Assembly: GCA_023252335.1 (NCBI GenBank)
Contig: JAJPEA010000046.1
Coordinates: 1 to 12,357 of the forward strand
DNA: 12,357 nucleotides
Reading direction: 5' to 3'
DNA from: Nitrosotalea sp.
GTDB lineage: Archaea > Thermoproteota > Nitrososphaeria > Nitrososphaerales > Nitrosopumilaceae
Position numbers and translations under genes: made by a program. The notes under the pieces were generated by a model that was not told the DNA's origin, made no database searches, and saw only the letters and a list, made by a program, of their open reading frames with translations. This document shows, in pieces, positions 5,903 to 12,357 of the stretch; position 1 is the first letter of the stretch; the number at the start of each line of letters is the position of its first letter.

Positions 5903-7305
5903 TACAATTTGTATTGTTTTCCTTCTTCAACTATTGTAATATTTCTTGTTGCTTTGACATATTCTGTAGGATGTTCGGTATGAATTGGATATAGCATTTC
6001 AGCATCAATGTCCTTTACTACCTGGAACAGGTCTTCACCTTTTGCGTGCCCAGAGCAATGAATTTGATATTTTTGCATGTCAAAGAACTCTAGCCAATTA
6101 TTTACCCTATCCTGGCTTAGCACCTGTTCTTCGTTGTATGGTTCGCTTGCTGAATGGATGTATGGAGTTCCTTTGGCAGGTTTGATGTCTATTAGTGATG
6201 TAAACTGGAAGTAACCTAGAGCACATAGATACTTGTCAGGTTTTGCAGCAATCTCTGTTGCAGTTAATGCATTAGGCAATGATGCAAAGTACGAGTCATC
6301 CCCCACATAGTCGCTATTTGCATATGTTCCAGATCTGTATTTTGGCTTGTAAATTACAACATTTTCATCATCATAATTTGGGACCATCAGATTTGGATCT
6401 TTGGACAAATGTTTCAGGTAGTGACAGTCACGTATCTTCACGACCAGTTTCCTACCACTTTCTTTTGCCACTTCATAGAATGTCCTTACCCTGTCTATGT
6501 CCTTGAAATTAAAATCTGCAAAAATTAGCTTGTTTGTACTTGAAACTAATTTGCTACTTTCATTGTATACTCTTTCTTCACTTTCATTTGTTGGTTCTTC
6601 AGTAATTCTTGTCCCTTCACATAGCAACGCCACTGGTTTTGCAGCCTTTGCTTCTCTTACAAACTCTTCTGTCATCTGAGGTTTCATACCATGTAATCGA
6701 ATATCTCCGGTATACACAACAGGTCCTTCACTAGTATAGATGATGAAACCGTAAGCACCCGGTATTGAATGATCCACGTGTATTGGATGAATCTCTAGTG
6801 AGCCTATCTTGAATTTTTTTCCAGACCTGAAGGTTTTTATCTTTCGTTGAATCTTAGGATCTCCTCTCTTCGAATGAACCTGCTTGTATTCCAACACCTC
6901 CCTTTCAAAGTCGCTACTTGAACGATCCTGAATTGCTTGTAGTAGCATGTGACATGTGCTACCCATATGAATTGGAATTTTTTCATGTAAAAATGAGATA
7001 TAGTCTACATGGTCTGCATGCGCGTGTGTTAAAAGGACTGCATCAATATCTGGTGCAACCAGTTTTTTCCCAGCTTTTTCCATCAGATCATCTCGGTATA
7101 CTCCTTCAATGTCAGGAATTAGCCCCATTGTAAGAAGATCCAAAATCCCATTTGATGAACGTGGTTTAAGATATTCTTCAAAATATTTTTCACGCCTAGA
7201 GAAGCCTTTGCCAAAATCAAGGAAGATTTTTGTACCTTTATCCTCAAGAAGTATTTTGTTTCCTCCAATCTCATTTACACCACCATAAAATGTCAAAGAA
7301 GTCAT
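5902..7305 (-). CDS. RNase J-type beta-CASP metallo-beta-lactamase ribonuclease
   Basis: Archaeal RNase J enzymes degrade and mature RNA, mainly 5' to 3', with two zinc ions. Numbered from ATG 7305 (467 aa): opening strand SLTFYGGVNEIGGNKILLE, metal motif HAHADH (94-99), H179 in HPIHVDHSIPGAYGF, D201 in VVYTGDIR, then the beta-CASP motifs A (E230 in LLCEGTR), B (H420 in IHCSGHAKGEDL) and C (H442 in YPIHTEHP). A His at motif C is typical of the RNA-acting subfamily. Length fits archaeal RNase J. An in-frame TTG at 7326 would add seven residues, but the TATA-like box near 7340 predicts transcription starting about 7314, downstream of that TTG, so I prefer the ATG. It leads the operon with the 99-aa protein, the RusA-like gene and originally HIT. 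Whether it is the housekeeping RNase J or a specialised paralogue cannot be told here. Confidence 0.9.
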   Translation of the reverse strand: MTSLTFYGGVNEIGGNKILLEDKGTKIFLDFGKGFSRREKYFEEYLKPRSSNGILDLLTMGLIPDIEGVYRDDLMEKAGKKLVAPDIDAVLLTHAHADHVDYISFLHEKIPIHMGSTCHMLLQAIQDRSSSDFEREVLEYKQVHSKRGDPKIQRKIKTFRSGKKFKIGSLEIHPIHVDHSIPGAYGFIIYTSEGPVVYTGDIRLHGMKPQMTEEFVREAKAAKPVALLCEGTRITEEPTNESEERVYNESSKLVSSTNKLIFADFNFKDIDRVRTFYEVAKESGRKLVVKIRDCHYLKHLSKDPNLMVPNYDDENVVIYKPKYRSGTYANSDYVGDDSYFASLPNALTATEIAAKPDKYLCALGYFQFTSLIDIKPAKGTPYIHSASEPYNEEQVLSQDRVNNWLEFFDMQKYQIHCSGHAKGEDLFQVVKDIDAEMLYPIHTEHPTEYVKATRNITIVEEGKQYKL

Positions 7306-7336
7306 TAAGATTTGATCATTCCTCAATCCGCTTATT

Positions 7337-7344
7337 TTTATAAA
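7337..7344 (-). promoter_or_regulatory. TATA box for the RNase J operon
   Basis: TTTATAAA lies in an AT-rich stretch, centred about 35 nt before ATG 7305. With initiation about 26 nt downstream, the transcript would begin near 7314 with a leader of roughly 9 nt. It lies between this operon and the HEPN gene, so the RNase J operon can be transcribed independently. Confidence 0.55.
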
Positions 7345-7362
7345 ATAAGAATTTTTTATAGA

Positions 7363-8712
7363 TCATCTTATAATCATATACAGTTTTTTCAAAATTTTTC
7401 CATCCAATAGAGCTAGATCCATATCAACGTGAACCAAATCCTTACTGGAATATTCATTTACTAGTTCTAGGAATGCATGTATTGAATCTCTTGTAATTCT
7501 TTCAAGGGTGGATGAAATGTCTTCCTGCTGGTAAAATTTATTTCCTATCTTAAAGGGTTCTGGGTCACCGTGAACAATTTGACTTCTTATTTCATAACTT
7601 TTCTTTATGAAGATTAGAAGTTTAGTACGTTTTTCAAAGTCTTTTTCTAAGAGTAAAGCTATTCTGTAAGCCATTTTATGTAAAATGTCTGGGCCTTTAG
7701 TAGAAAATAGTGATTCCAAGCAAATCATGAAATCAACTATTTTGTCCTCAAAATTTCTCTGATCAATTGCAATATCAAATCGTCTGATTGCAGCTTTTAG
7801 GAATAGGTTTTCTTTTTTACTTAGGTCCAGCCGCTCAAATTGAGAATAAAATTTCTTAAAGTGAAGGCGATCTTTGGAAGTCATAAGATACGTCATATTT
7901 GATGGATTATGATATTCGGTTGTGATTTTTTTAGGATTTTCAACATCCCATTTTTCGGAATTAACCCAGTAAATTCCTCCCAGTTGGATTTCTCCTTGTT
8001 TGAAGATTTTGAAAGAGCTGATAATTTTGTTGAATGATTCTCTTGCAATTTTAAGATTATCTTGGTCGGTTTTCTTAGTAACTCTCTTTACAATCACATA
8101 TCTTAGATGGGTAAAACGTGGATCTGGTTTTGTTGTTGTGCCATCAATCAAGCCAGAAATCACGGAAAATTCTTTTGCAGTAATCTCTCTAATCCACATG
8201 TCTTGGTCAATTTCCATTTTTATAATATCTCCATCAAAATTATGCAAAGGAGAAAAATAGAATATAGAAAACAAATCTTCTTGAATATACATTTCAAATT
8301 TTCGATAAATCTTACGGAATTCTTCTTTTGTGAATTTGGTAGAAAAATTGGTCATGTATATTGCCAGAAATTCGAGGACCTTTTCTTGTGCTAATTTGTC
8401 ATGGTTAATTGCATTACCGTCGCCGAACTGAGCCTTTGCCAAATTTTTTATTTTATGACTTATGAGATGTAGGATGATATTATAGAAAGTAGTGGCTGGA
8501 GTTATTTTTTTTAAAATTGGTTCCGATTCATTGGCAACCCACAGATAGTCTATTACTTTTTGTTGTTCTGTCTTGCAATACTTGCCATCTTTTAAAACTG
8601 GAACATAAATTAACGTATGATATTTTTCTACGTTTTTATCTAATTCCTCCTTGCAATGTTTTAAAGAAACCTCAACAAATTGTTGAAGATACTTCGATAA
8701 TGATGTATCCAT
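7363..8712 (-). CDS. Large protein with C-terminal Apea-type HEPN domain
   Basis: This 449-aa protein has a recognisable HEPN domain of the Apea type in its C-terminal third: DKIVDFMICLESLF (323-336), HKMAYRIALLLEKDF (345-359) and KKSYEIRSQIVHGD (370-383). R376 and H381 in RSQIVH form the Rx4H motif of HEPN ribonucleases. The N-terminal ~300 residues are alpha/beta, rich in Lys, Ile and Phe, and not assigned; in Apea-like proteins this region is thought to sense or bind a partner. Many HEPN proteins are RNases in toxin-antitoxin or antiviral systems, but RNase activity here is inference. No MNT-type antitoxin is adjacent. ATG 8712 lies 5 nt after the stop of the beta-CASP gene, so it is the last gene of the ParB-HTH-beta-CASP operon. 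No membrane segment or signal peptide is evident. Confidence 0.8.
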   Translation of the reverse strand: MDTSLSKYLQQFVEVSLKHCKEELDKNVEKYHTLIYVPVLKDGKYCKTEQQKVIDYLWVANESEPILKKITPATTFYNIILHLISHKIKNLAKAQFGDGNAINHDKLAQEKVLEFLAIYMTNFSTKFTKEEFRKIYRKFEMYIQEDLFSIFYFSPLHNFDGDIIKMEIDQDMWIREITAKEFSVISGLIDGTTTKPDPRFTHLRYVIVKRVTKKTDQDNLKIARESFNKIISSFKIFKQGEIQLGGIYWVNSEKWDVENPKKITTEYHNPSNMTYLMTSKDRLHFKKFYSQFERLDLSKKENLFLKAAIRRFDIAIDQRNFEDKIVDFMICLESLFSTKGPDILHKMAYRIALLLEKDFEKRTKLLIFIKKSYEIRSQIVHGDPEPFKIGNKFYQQEDISSTLERITRDSIHAFLELVNEYSSKDLVHVDMDLALLDGKILKKLYMIIR

Positions 8713-8717
8713 ATGAA

Positions 8718-9764
8718 TCAGATAGAACTATTGCCTTGTGGCATACCTTTTGATGGAATATTCAATGTCTTAGTTATAATTTCTGCAAGCGTTTCACCAT
8801 GAGGAGTTCGGTAGTTATCAACAATTACGACTTCAGGTGAGGCCTTTTCTACATACCTTAGAATTGAAGAAAAGTTGGCGTGATCATCAAATTCTAAATG
8901 AACGGAATTATCTCCATGATCTATCAACGCAGATCCCCCTCCTGGACTACCCATCAAAAAAAATCGTCGCATTCCAGCCTCTTCTCTGTCAGTAAGATGT
9001 AGATCTGGCCTGAACTCAAGATATGGGTAAGTACCATTTGCAATCTTCTTGCCTACATACGAATTATAATCTACCAGTGGACGAATCTCCATACCATATA
9101 TGTCATAGACTCTTGCTGCGCTAATATCCCTTGCAGAGGATAGAAAACTCACATCGGGATTTATTTTTCTGGATAAAATATGCATTGCATATTGTAACCT
9201 TCCACGATGGGCATGAATACAGGCGGGTTTTCCATTTTTAATGGTATCTTCAATCATATCCACAAATCGACGTTCTACACTTTCTGGGTCAACTACAGAA
9301 TCAAATCTAGGATCTCCATGTGTGGAATCTAGCACAAGAACGTCACATTTAGTGGGGACTGAATCTTTTGATGTGAAATCACTTGAATAAAATATTTTCA
9401 CTCCATCACTTGATTCAACCTGAACCTGACTTGCACCTAACATGTGACTAGATTCAAATAATGTGATTTTTTCATTTTGCGGCATCTCGGAATCTTTGTA
9501 ATTAATTCCATGAAAATTATTTTTCAAGCTAAGATATTCACCTTCCATTGCAGTAAGTAAGTCATAAGTCTGTTTTGAAACATAGACATTATCACATCTT
9601 CCAAGACATGTTGGAAAAGCTTCTGTATGATCGGTATGGATGTGAGTGAATATTGCAGTTTTTCGTCCCTCCTCAAACCCATCACATACTACCGAACTCC
9701 CGAGTAATATTGCCCCACTAGCCGTGATTGAAGCTTTATTGAACAAAATATTGGCAACACTCAT
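8718..9764 (-). CDS. Atypical beta-CASP metallo-beta-lactamase nuclease
   Basis: This 348-aa protein is a compact zinc-dependent nuclease of the SNM1/CPSF73-like superfamily. Metal motifs are HIHTDH (41-46), H107 in SSHMLGASQ and D129 in YSSDF. Beta-CASP motif A is D146 in VLDSTHGD and motif B is H295 in EFDDHANFSS. Motif C is ambiguous: the position after VVIV carries DNYRTPHG, so the usual RNA-type His-Gly is displaced or replaced. SNM1/Artemis DNA nucleases have Val there, so the substrate (DNA or RNA) is open. A cysteine (C28) in VVCDGF sits in the first strand region. Its ATG directly follows the TAA of the HTH gene with no gap, and the HEPN gene follows by 5 nt, so it is the middle of a tight operon led by ParB. 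The linkage hints at chromosome or DNA processing, but that is inference. Confidence 0.84.
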   Translation of the reverse strand: MSVANILFNKASITASGAILLGSSVVCDGFEEGRKTAIFTHIHTDHTEAFPTCLGRCDNVYVSKQTYDLLTAMEGEYLSLKNNFHGINYKDSEMPQNEKITLFESSHMLGASQVQVESSDGVKIFYSSDFTSKDSVPTKCDVLVLDSTHGDPRFDSVVDPESVERRFVDMIEDTIKNGKPACIHAHRGRLQYAMHILSRKINPDVSFLSSARDISAARVYDIYGMEIRPLVDYNSYVGKKIANGTYPYLEFRPDLHLTDREEAGMRRFFLMGSPGGGSALIDHGDNSVHLEFDDHANFSSILRYVEKASPEVVIVDNYRTPHGETLAEIITKTLNIPSKGMPQGNSSI

Positions 9765-10505
9765 TTAGAATCCTTTCCTTTCAAACAGGTTGTTTACAAC
9801 ATCCTTTAACAAAATATCTGAATCGTCTACCGTTTTGTGTAATATGTCATGACCCTCTTTTGTCAAAGAAACTCGGATAAAATCATCACCTATATGCACA
9901 TTTTTAACCGATCCTTGTGTAAAGTGTGATGAAAGTATCTCTAATGCAAATTCGTCGAGATTTTTACCCTTCTTCTTAGATGCTTTAATCAGGTTTTCAT
10001 GGATTGTGTCTTGGAGTCCAGAAACAAATAGGAAGTGTTTGACCAATTTTGGTCTCATTTTGACTATCTCTGCAATACAATCTTCTATTGGTTTTTCTTG
10101 ATTTTTTTTCTTAAGAATAACAATGTTTTCAACTTCGGTTTTGCTTATTGGCCTGGGAAAACTTAGTACTGCCAATCCCATTTTTAGCATATCTTCGGCG
10201 TCTTTTAATTCGGCTATTCGTGCAGCAGTAGTAAATGAAATTCTTCCTTTAGAAGATTTTGATGTTCCGAATGAAATAGTATCTTGGATTTCTGGAGGCA
10301 ATTTCAATAATAATTCAAAGTCTTTTATGATATCTCTCTTGACACGTAACCTTCTGGAAAGTTCCTCATAGTCATCATTCAAATCATGCTTGAAATCAGA
10401 AATTCCATTTGATACTTCTATAGGTGTTAACGGTCTATCTGAGCCTTTGACCTTGATGCTCATTAATAACAGAGCTAGCCTTTTTTTGTTGTTGAGGATT
10501 CTCAA
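9765..10505 (-). CDS. ParB-type HTH protein lacking the N-terminal ParB domain
   Basis: The central part resembles the HTH/KorB-like region of ParB: YEELSRRLRVKRDIIKDFEL (46-65), LLLKLPPEIQDTI, then GRISFTTAARIAELKDAED (87-105), as in ParB proteins where a helix-turn-helix is followed by 'LP..vq..i..g.is...A'. The N-terminal CTP-binding ParB/Srx domain is absent, so it probably binds DNA without the clamp function, perhaps together with the full ParB encoded just before it. The C-terminal ~80 residues (KKGKNLDEFALEILSSHF onward) may form a dimerisation domain. The TTG at 10505 follows the parB TAA with no gap; an ATG at 10463 would remove 14 residues that look like a genuine first helix (KKRLALLLMSIK), so I favour TTG but am not certain. 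It is directly joined to the beta-CASP gene. Confidence 0.78.
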   Translation of the reverse strand: MRILNNKKRLALLLMSIKVKGSDRPLTPIEVSNGISDFKHDLNDDYEELSRRLRVKRDIIKDFELLLKLPPEIQDTISFGTSKSSKGRISFTTAARIAELKDAEDMLKMGLAVLSFPRPISKTEVENIVILKKKNQEKPIEDCIAEIVKMRPKLVKHFLFVSGLQDTIHENLIKASKKKGKNLDEFALEILSSHFTQGSVKNVHIGDDFIRVSLTKEGHDILHKTVDDSDILLKDVVNNLFERKGF

Positions 10506-11315
10506 TTAATATCCAGACTTTTCTAGTCCAATGTCAACTAATTCTTCTGCTGCTTCTTCAGTAGAATCTAGTTTGTTATCAGTCTTGAATTTCTCTATAC
10601 GTGGAACCTGGTCTTCAGTGAATTCAATTTCGATCTTATGTGATATAGGTGTTTGTTTTGCCATAGAGATTACCTGTGTCACAGATTTGCTGGGTTCGTT
10701 CTGTTTGATTTGTTTTACTTTAGTTTGTTGTACAGGACTCAATTTTTTCATTTCATTGGCAAGTTGTAGGACCTCTTTTGCATCTACTGTTGTTTCTTCT
10801 CCACCCATTGCATCAAGAGCTTTGACGGCATTATCTATTGTAATTTCTTTTTTTGTTACTGCATCTTGAACGGTTTTTGGTAATCGCGCAAAATTCAGAT
10901 ATCTTCTAACGGTGTACTTTGATAAACCCAGTTCTTCAGCTACCGCGCTGGTTTTTCTATATTTATTGAAAAACATTTCTATTGTGTCAACATAATCCTG
11001 ATAGACCATGTCTTTTCTTGCAGCATTTTCGATTAGTGATAGTTTTTTTGCTTCGTACTCATCCTTTGGAGTGGAATGAATAATAGCCTTGATGGTCTTA
11101 AGTCCTAGTTTTTTATGTGCTAAAAGCCTTCGTTGGCCTGTAAGTAATTCATATCCTCCGTCTTTTTGGTAGACTATAACCGGATGTAATAATCCATTTT
11201 TCTTGATACTTTCCAAGAGATCGTCATCGACAGAAACTTTTCTTTGTCGAGCTTGGCTTTTCCCTATACTGATTTTATCAAGGGAGATTTCTATGATTTC
11301 ATTAAGATCTGGCAT
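10506..11315 (-). CDS. ParB/Spo0J-family DNA-binding protein
   Basis: This 269-aa protein has the full ParB layout. Residues ~8-105 are the ParB/Srx-like domain: SQARQRKVSVDD, GLLHPVIVYQ (41-50), TGQRRLLAHKKLG (59-71), corresponding to the GERR CTP-binding box with Gln for Glu, and LIENAARKDM (94-103), corresponding to the ENxQRxDL box. Residues ~121-142 are a helix-turn-helix (AVAEELGLSKYTVRRYLNFA). After a Lys/Gln-rich linker, residues ~224-269 (HKIEIEFTEDQVPRIEKF...) look like a ribbon-helix-helix dimer domain. Bacterial ParB proteins are CTP-dependent DNA clamps in chromosome or plasmid segregation and work with a ParA ATPase; no ParA or obvious parS cluster is in the window. It leads a four-gene operon. 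A TATA-like element 25 nt upstream of the ATG points to a leaderless transcript. It lies 50 nt after the cysteine desulfurase stop. Confidence 0.9.
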   Translation of the reverse strand: MPDLNEIIEISLDKISIGKSQARQRKVSVDDDLLESIKKNGLLHPVIVYQKDGGYELLTGQRRLLAHKKLGLKTIKAIIHSTPKDEYEAKKLSLIENAARKDMVYQDYVDTIEMFFNKYRKTSAVAEELGLSKYTVRRYLNFARLPKTVQDAVTKKEITIDNAVKALDAMGGEETTVDAKEVLQLANEMKKLSPVQQTKVKQIKQNEPSKSVTQVISMAKQTPISHKIEIEFTEDQVPRIEKFKTDNKLDSTEEAAEELVDIGLEKSGY

Positions 11316-11336
11316 AGAGTTTTGTCATATAACAAA

Positions 11337-11343
11337 CTAATAA
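11337..11343 (-). promoter_or_regulatory. TATA-like element for the parB-led operon
   Basis: TTATTAG is centred 25 nt before the parB ATG, inside the 50-nt gap after the cysteine desulfurase gene. The spacing suits leaderless initiation at the ATG. The match to a TATA consensus is moderate. Confidence 0.38.
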
Positions 11344-11365
11344 GCTTTAACTCCATAACCTAGTG

Positions 11366-12357
11366 TTATAATCTAATTTTAGATAGTGTTTTAGTTGATT
11401 CAATTATTTTATTGGTAGTATATTTTATTTCTTCATGATCATTAAACCTTCCAAATCCTATGCGTATCGATGAGTGTGCTCTTTCTTCGTCAAATCCAAG
11501 CGCTAATACCACATGAGACGGTTCAACAATTTTGGTCGTACACGCCGATCCAGCAGAAATCGCAATTTCTTTTGAAATGGTATTAATTATTGCTTTGCTT
11601 TCAACTCCTTTAAAGTAGATATTAATATTGTGTGATAATCGTTTGGTTGGATGCCCGTTAAGTATGCCTCCACTTAATTCAAATGAGCGGATCATTTCAT
11701 TCGCCCATTTTTGAAATCTGACATTTTCTTGAGCCATTTCTATTTTAGCAATCTCTAAAGATCTGCCAAATCCAACAATTCCAGGTACATTTAATGTTCC
11801 TGATCTAATACTACGTTCCTGACCACCGCCAAAGATTATTGGTTCTGGTTTAACCCTATGATTTCTGCTTCGGATGTACAGCGCTCCAATTCCCTTTGGC
11901 CCATACATCTTGTGAGCAGACATTGACATCAAATCGATATTCATTTTCTCAACATCTATTGGGATATGCCCTACTGCTTGAGCAGCATCAGTATGAAAAA
12001 TTACTCCTGCATCATGGGCAATTTTGCCAATTTGTTCAATCTCGGCTATGGTTCCAATCTCATTGTTTGCAGCCATGATTGAAATCATCACGGTCTTATC
12101 AGTGATGGATTTTTTTAATAAATCAAGATCAATTTCACCATATTGGTTTACAGGGAGATATGTCACTTTTTTTCCCAGACTTTCAAGATGCCTGGATGTA
12201 TCTAAAACTGCCTTGTGTTCTGTAACACATGTTATCATATGGTTCCCTTTATCCTTGTATTTCTCCATTGTTCCAATCAATGCCAGATTATCTGATTCGG
12301 TAGCACCGCTGGTAAAGACAATCTCTTCGTGTCTAGCATGTATTGCATTTGCGATCT
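11366..12357 (-). CDS. Cysteine desulfurase, NifS/IscS family (N-terminus outside window)
   Basis: This PLP enzyme takes sulfur from cysteine for Fe-S clusters and thio-modified tRNA. The frame is open to the window edge: upstream of the TTG at 12280 it continues as HEEIVFTSGATESDNLALIG, the conserved N-terminal NifS motif, so the TTG is not the start. About 329 residues are visible, so some 50-60 are missing compared with typical ~380-400 aa enzymes. Signs in order are TEHKAVLD, HTDAAQAVGHIPID, SAHKMYGPKG with the PLP lysine (codon 11909-11911), GGGQERSIRSGT, and SAGSACTT with the catalytic Cys (codon 11540-11542), followed by EPSHVVLALG and SIRIGFGRF. All key residues visible are intact. 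It is probably a housekeeping gene whose transcript precedes the parB operon; co-transcription is possible given the 50-nt gap. Confidence 0.93.
   Translation of the reverse strand, partial: IANAIHARHEEIVFTSGATESDNLALIGTMEKYKDKGNHMITCVTEHKAVLDTSRHLESLGKKVTYLPVNQYGEIDLDLLKKSITDKTVMISIMAANNEIGTIAEIEQIGKIAHDAGVIFHTDAAQAVGHIPIDVEKMNIDLMSMSAHKMYGPKGIGALYIRSRNHRVKPEPIIFGGGQERSIRSGTLNVPGIVGFGRSLEIAKIEMAQENVRFQKWANEMIRSFELSGGILNGHPTKRLSHNINIYFKGVESKAIINTISKEIAISAGSACTTKIVEPSHVVLALGFDEERAHSSIRIGFGRFNDHEEIKYTTNKIIESTKTLSKIRL

Noticed and set aside
7306..7326. TTG start at 7326 for the RNase J-type gene
   Set aside because: The TATA-like box at 7337-7344 predicts transcription starting downstream of it; the ATG at 7305 directly precedes the conserved first strand.
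1..12357. tRNA, rRNA or CRISPR arrays
   Set aside because: On reading both strands I saw no regularly spaced repeats and no tRNA or rRNA signature; a short or degenerate RNA gene could still be missed by eye.

Overview
The window looks like part of a thaumarchaeal (Nitrososphaerota) genome. This rests on a secreted protein with a C-terminal PEF sorting-type tail, archaeal-type RNase J, ParB and HIT proteins, TATA-like elements about 25 nt upstream of several starts (leaderless or short-leader transcripts), and compact operons with abutting or overlapping ORFs. The lineage is inferred from family knowledge; no rRNA or tRNA gene is present to confirm it.

Region 1 (1-1266, plus strand, visibly GC-richer than the rest) holds the 3' end of a probable surface or secreted protein and an overlapping small Ig-like protein with a signal peptide and a PEF-type C-terminal anchor. 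Region 2 (1267-1848) has no intact gene but carries a decayed DUF2958-family gene, readable only across about three frame changes. Everything after 1848 is on the minus strand.

Region 3 (1849-7344) is described in the direction of transcription. It begins at a TATA-like promoter near 7340 with an RNase J-type beta-CASP nuclease, then a 99-aa unknown protein, a RusA-like Holliday-junction resolvase gene, and a HIT-family hydrolase. An IS5/ISH1-like insertion sequence (4118-5255) has split the RusA-like gene. It has 18-bp perfect terminal inverted repeats, 8-bp target duplications and an intact DDE transposase. Removing the IS and one target copy restores a 149-codon ORF with the complete RusA acidic triad; its stop overlapped the HIT start by one base. 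Downstream of HIT is a DUF262-DUF1524 (GmrSD/SspE-like) candidate defence nuclease.

Region 4 (7363-12357) holds a truncated cysteine desulfurase, then a very tight four-gene run. In order these are a full ParB-like protein, a second ParB-type HTH protein lacking the N-terminal ParB domain, an atypical beta-CASP metallo-beta-lactamase nuclease, and a protein with an Apea-type HEPN domain (RxxxxH). Gaps between these four genes are 0, 0 and 5 nt. This ParB / HTH / beta-CASP / HEPN grouping, next to the RNase J / unknown / RusA-like / HIT operon, is the most unusual gene arrangement in the window and could be a nucleic-acid processing, segregation or defence module. Its function is not shown by the sequence.
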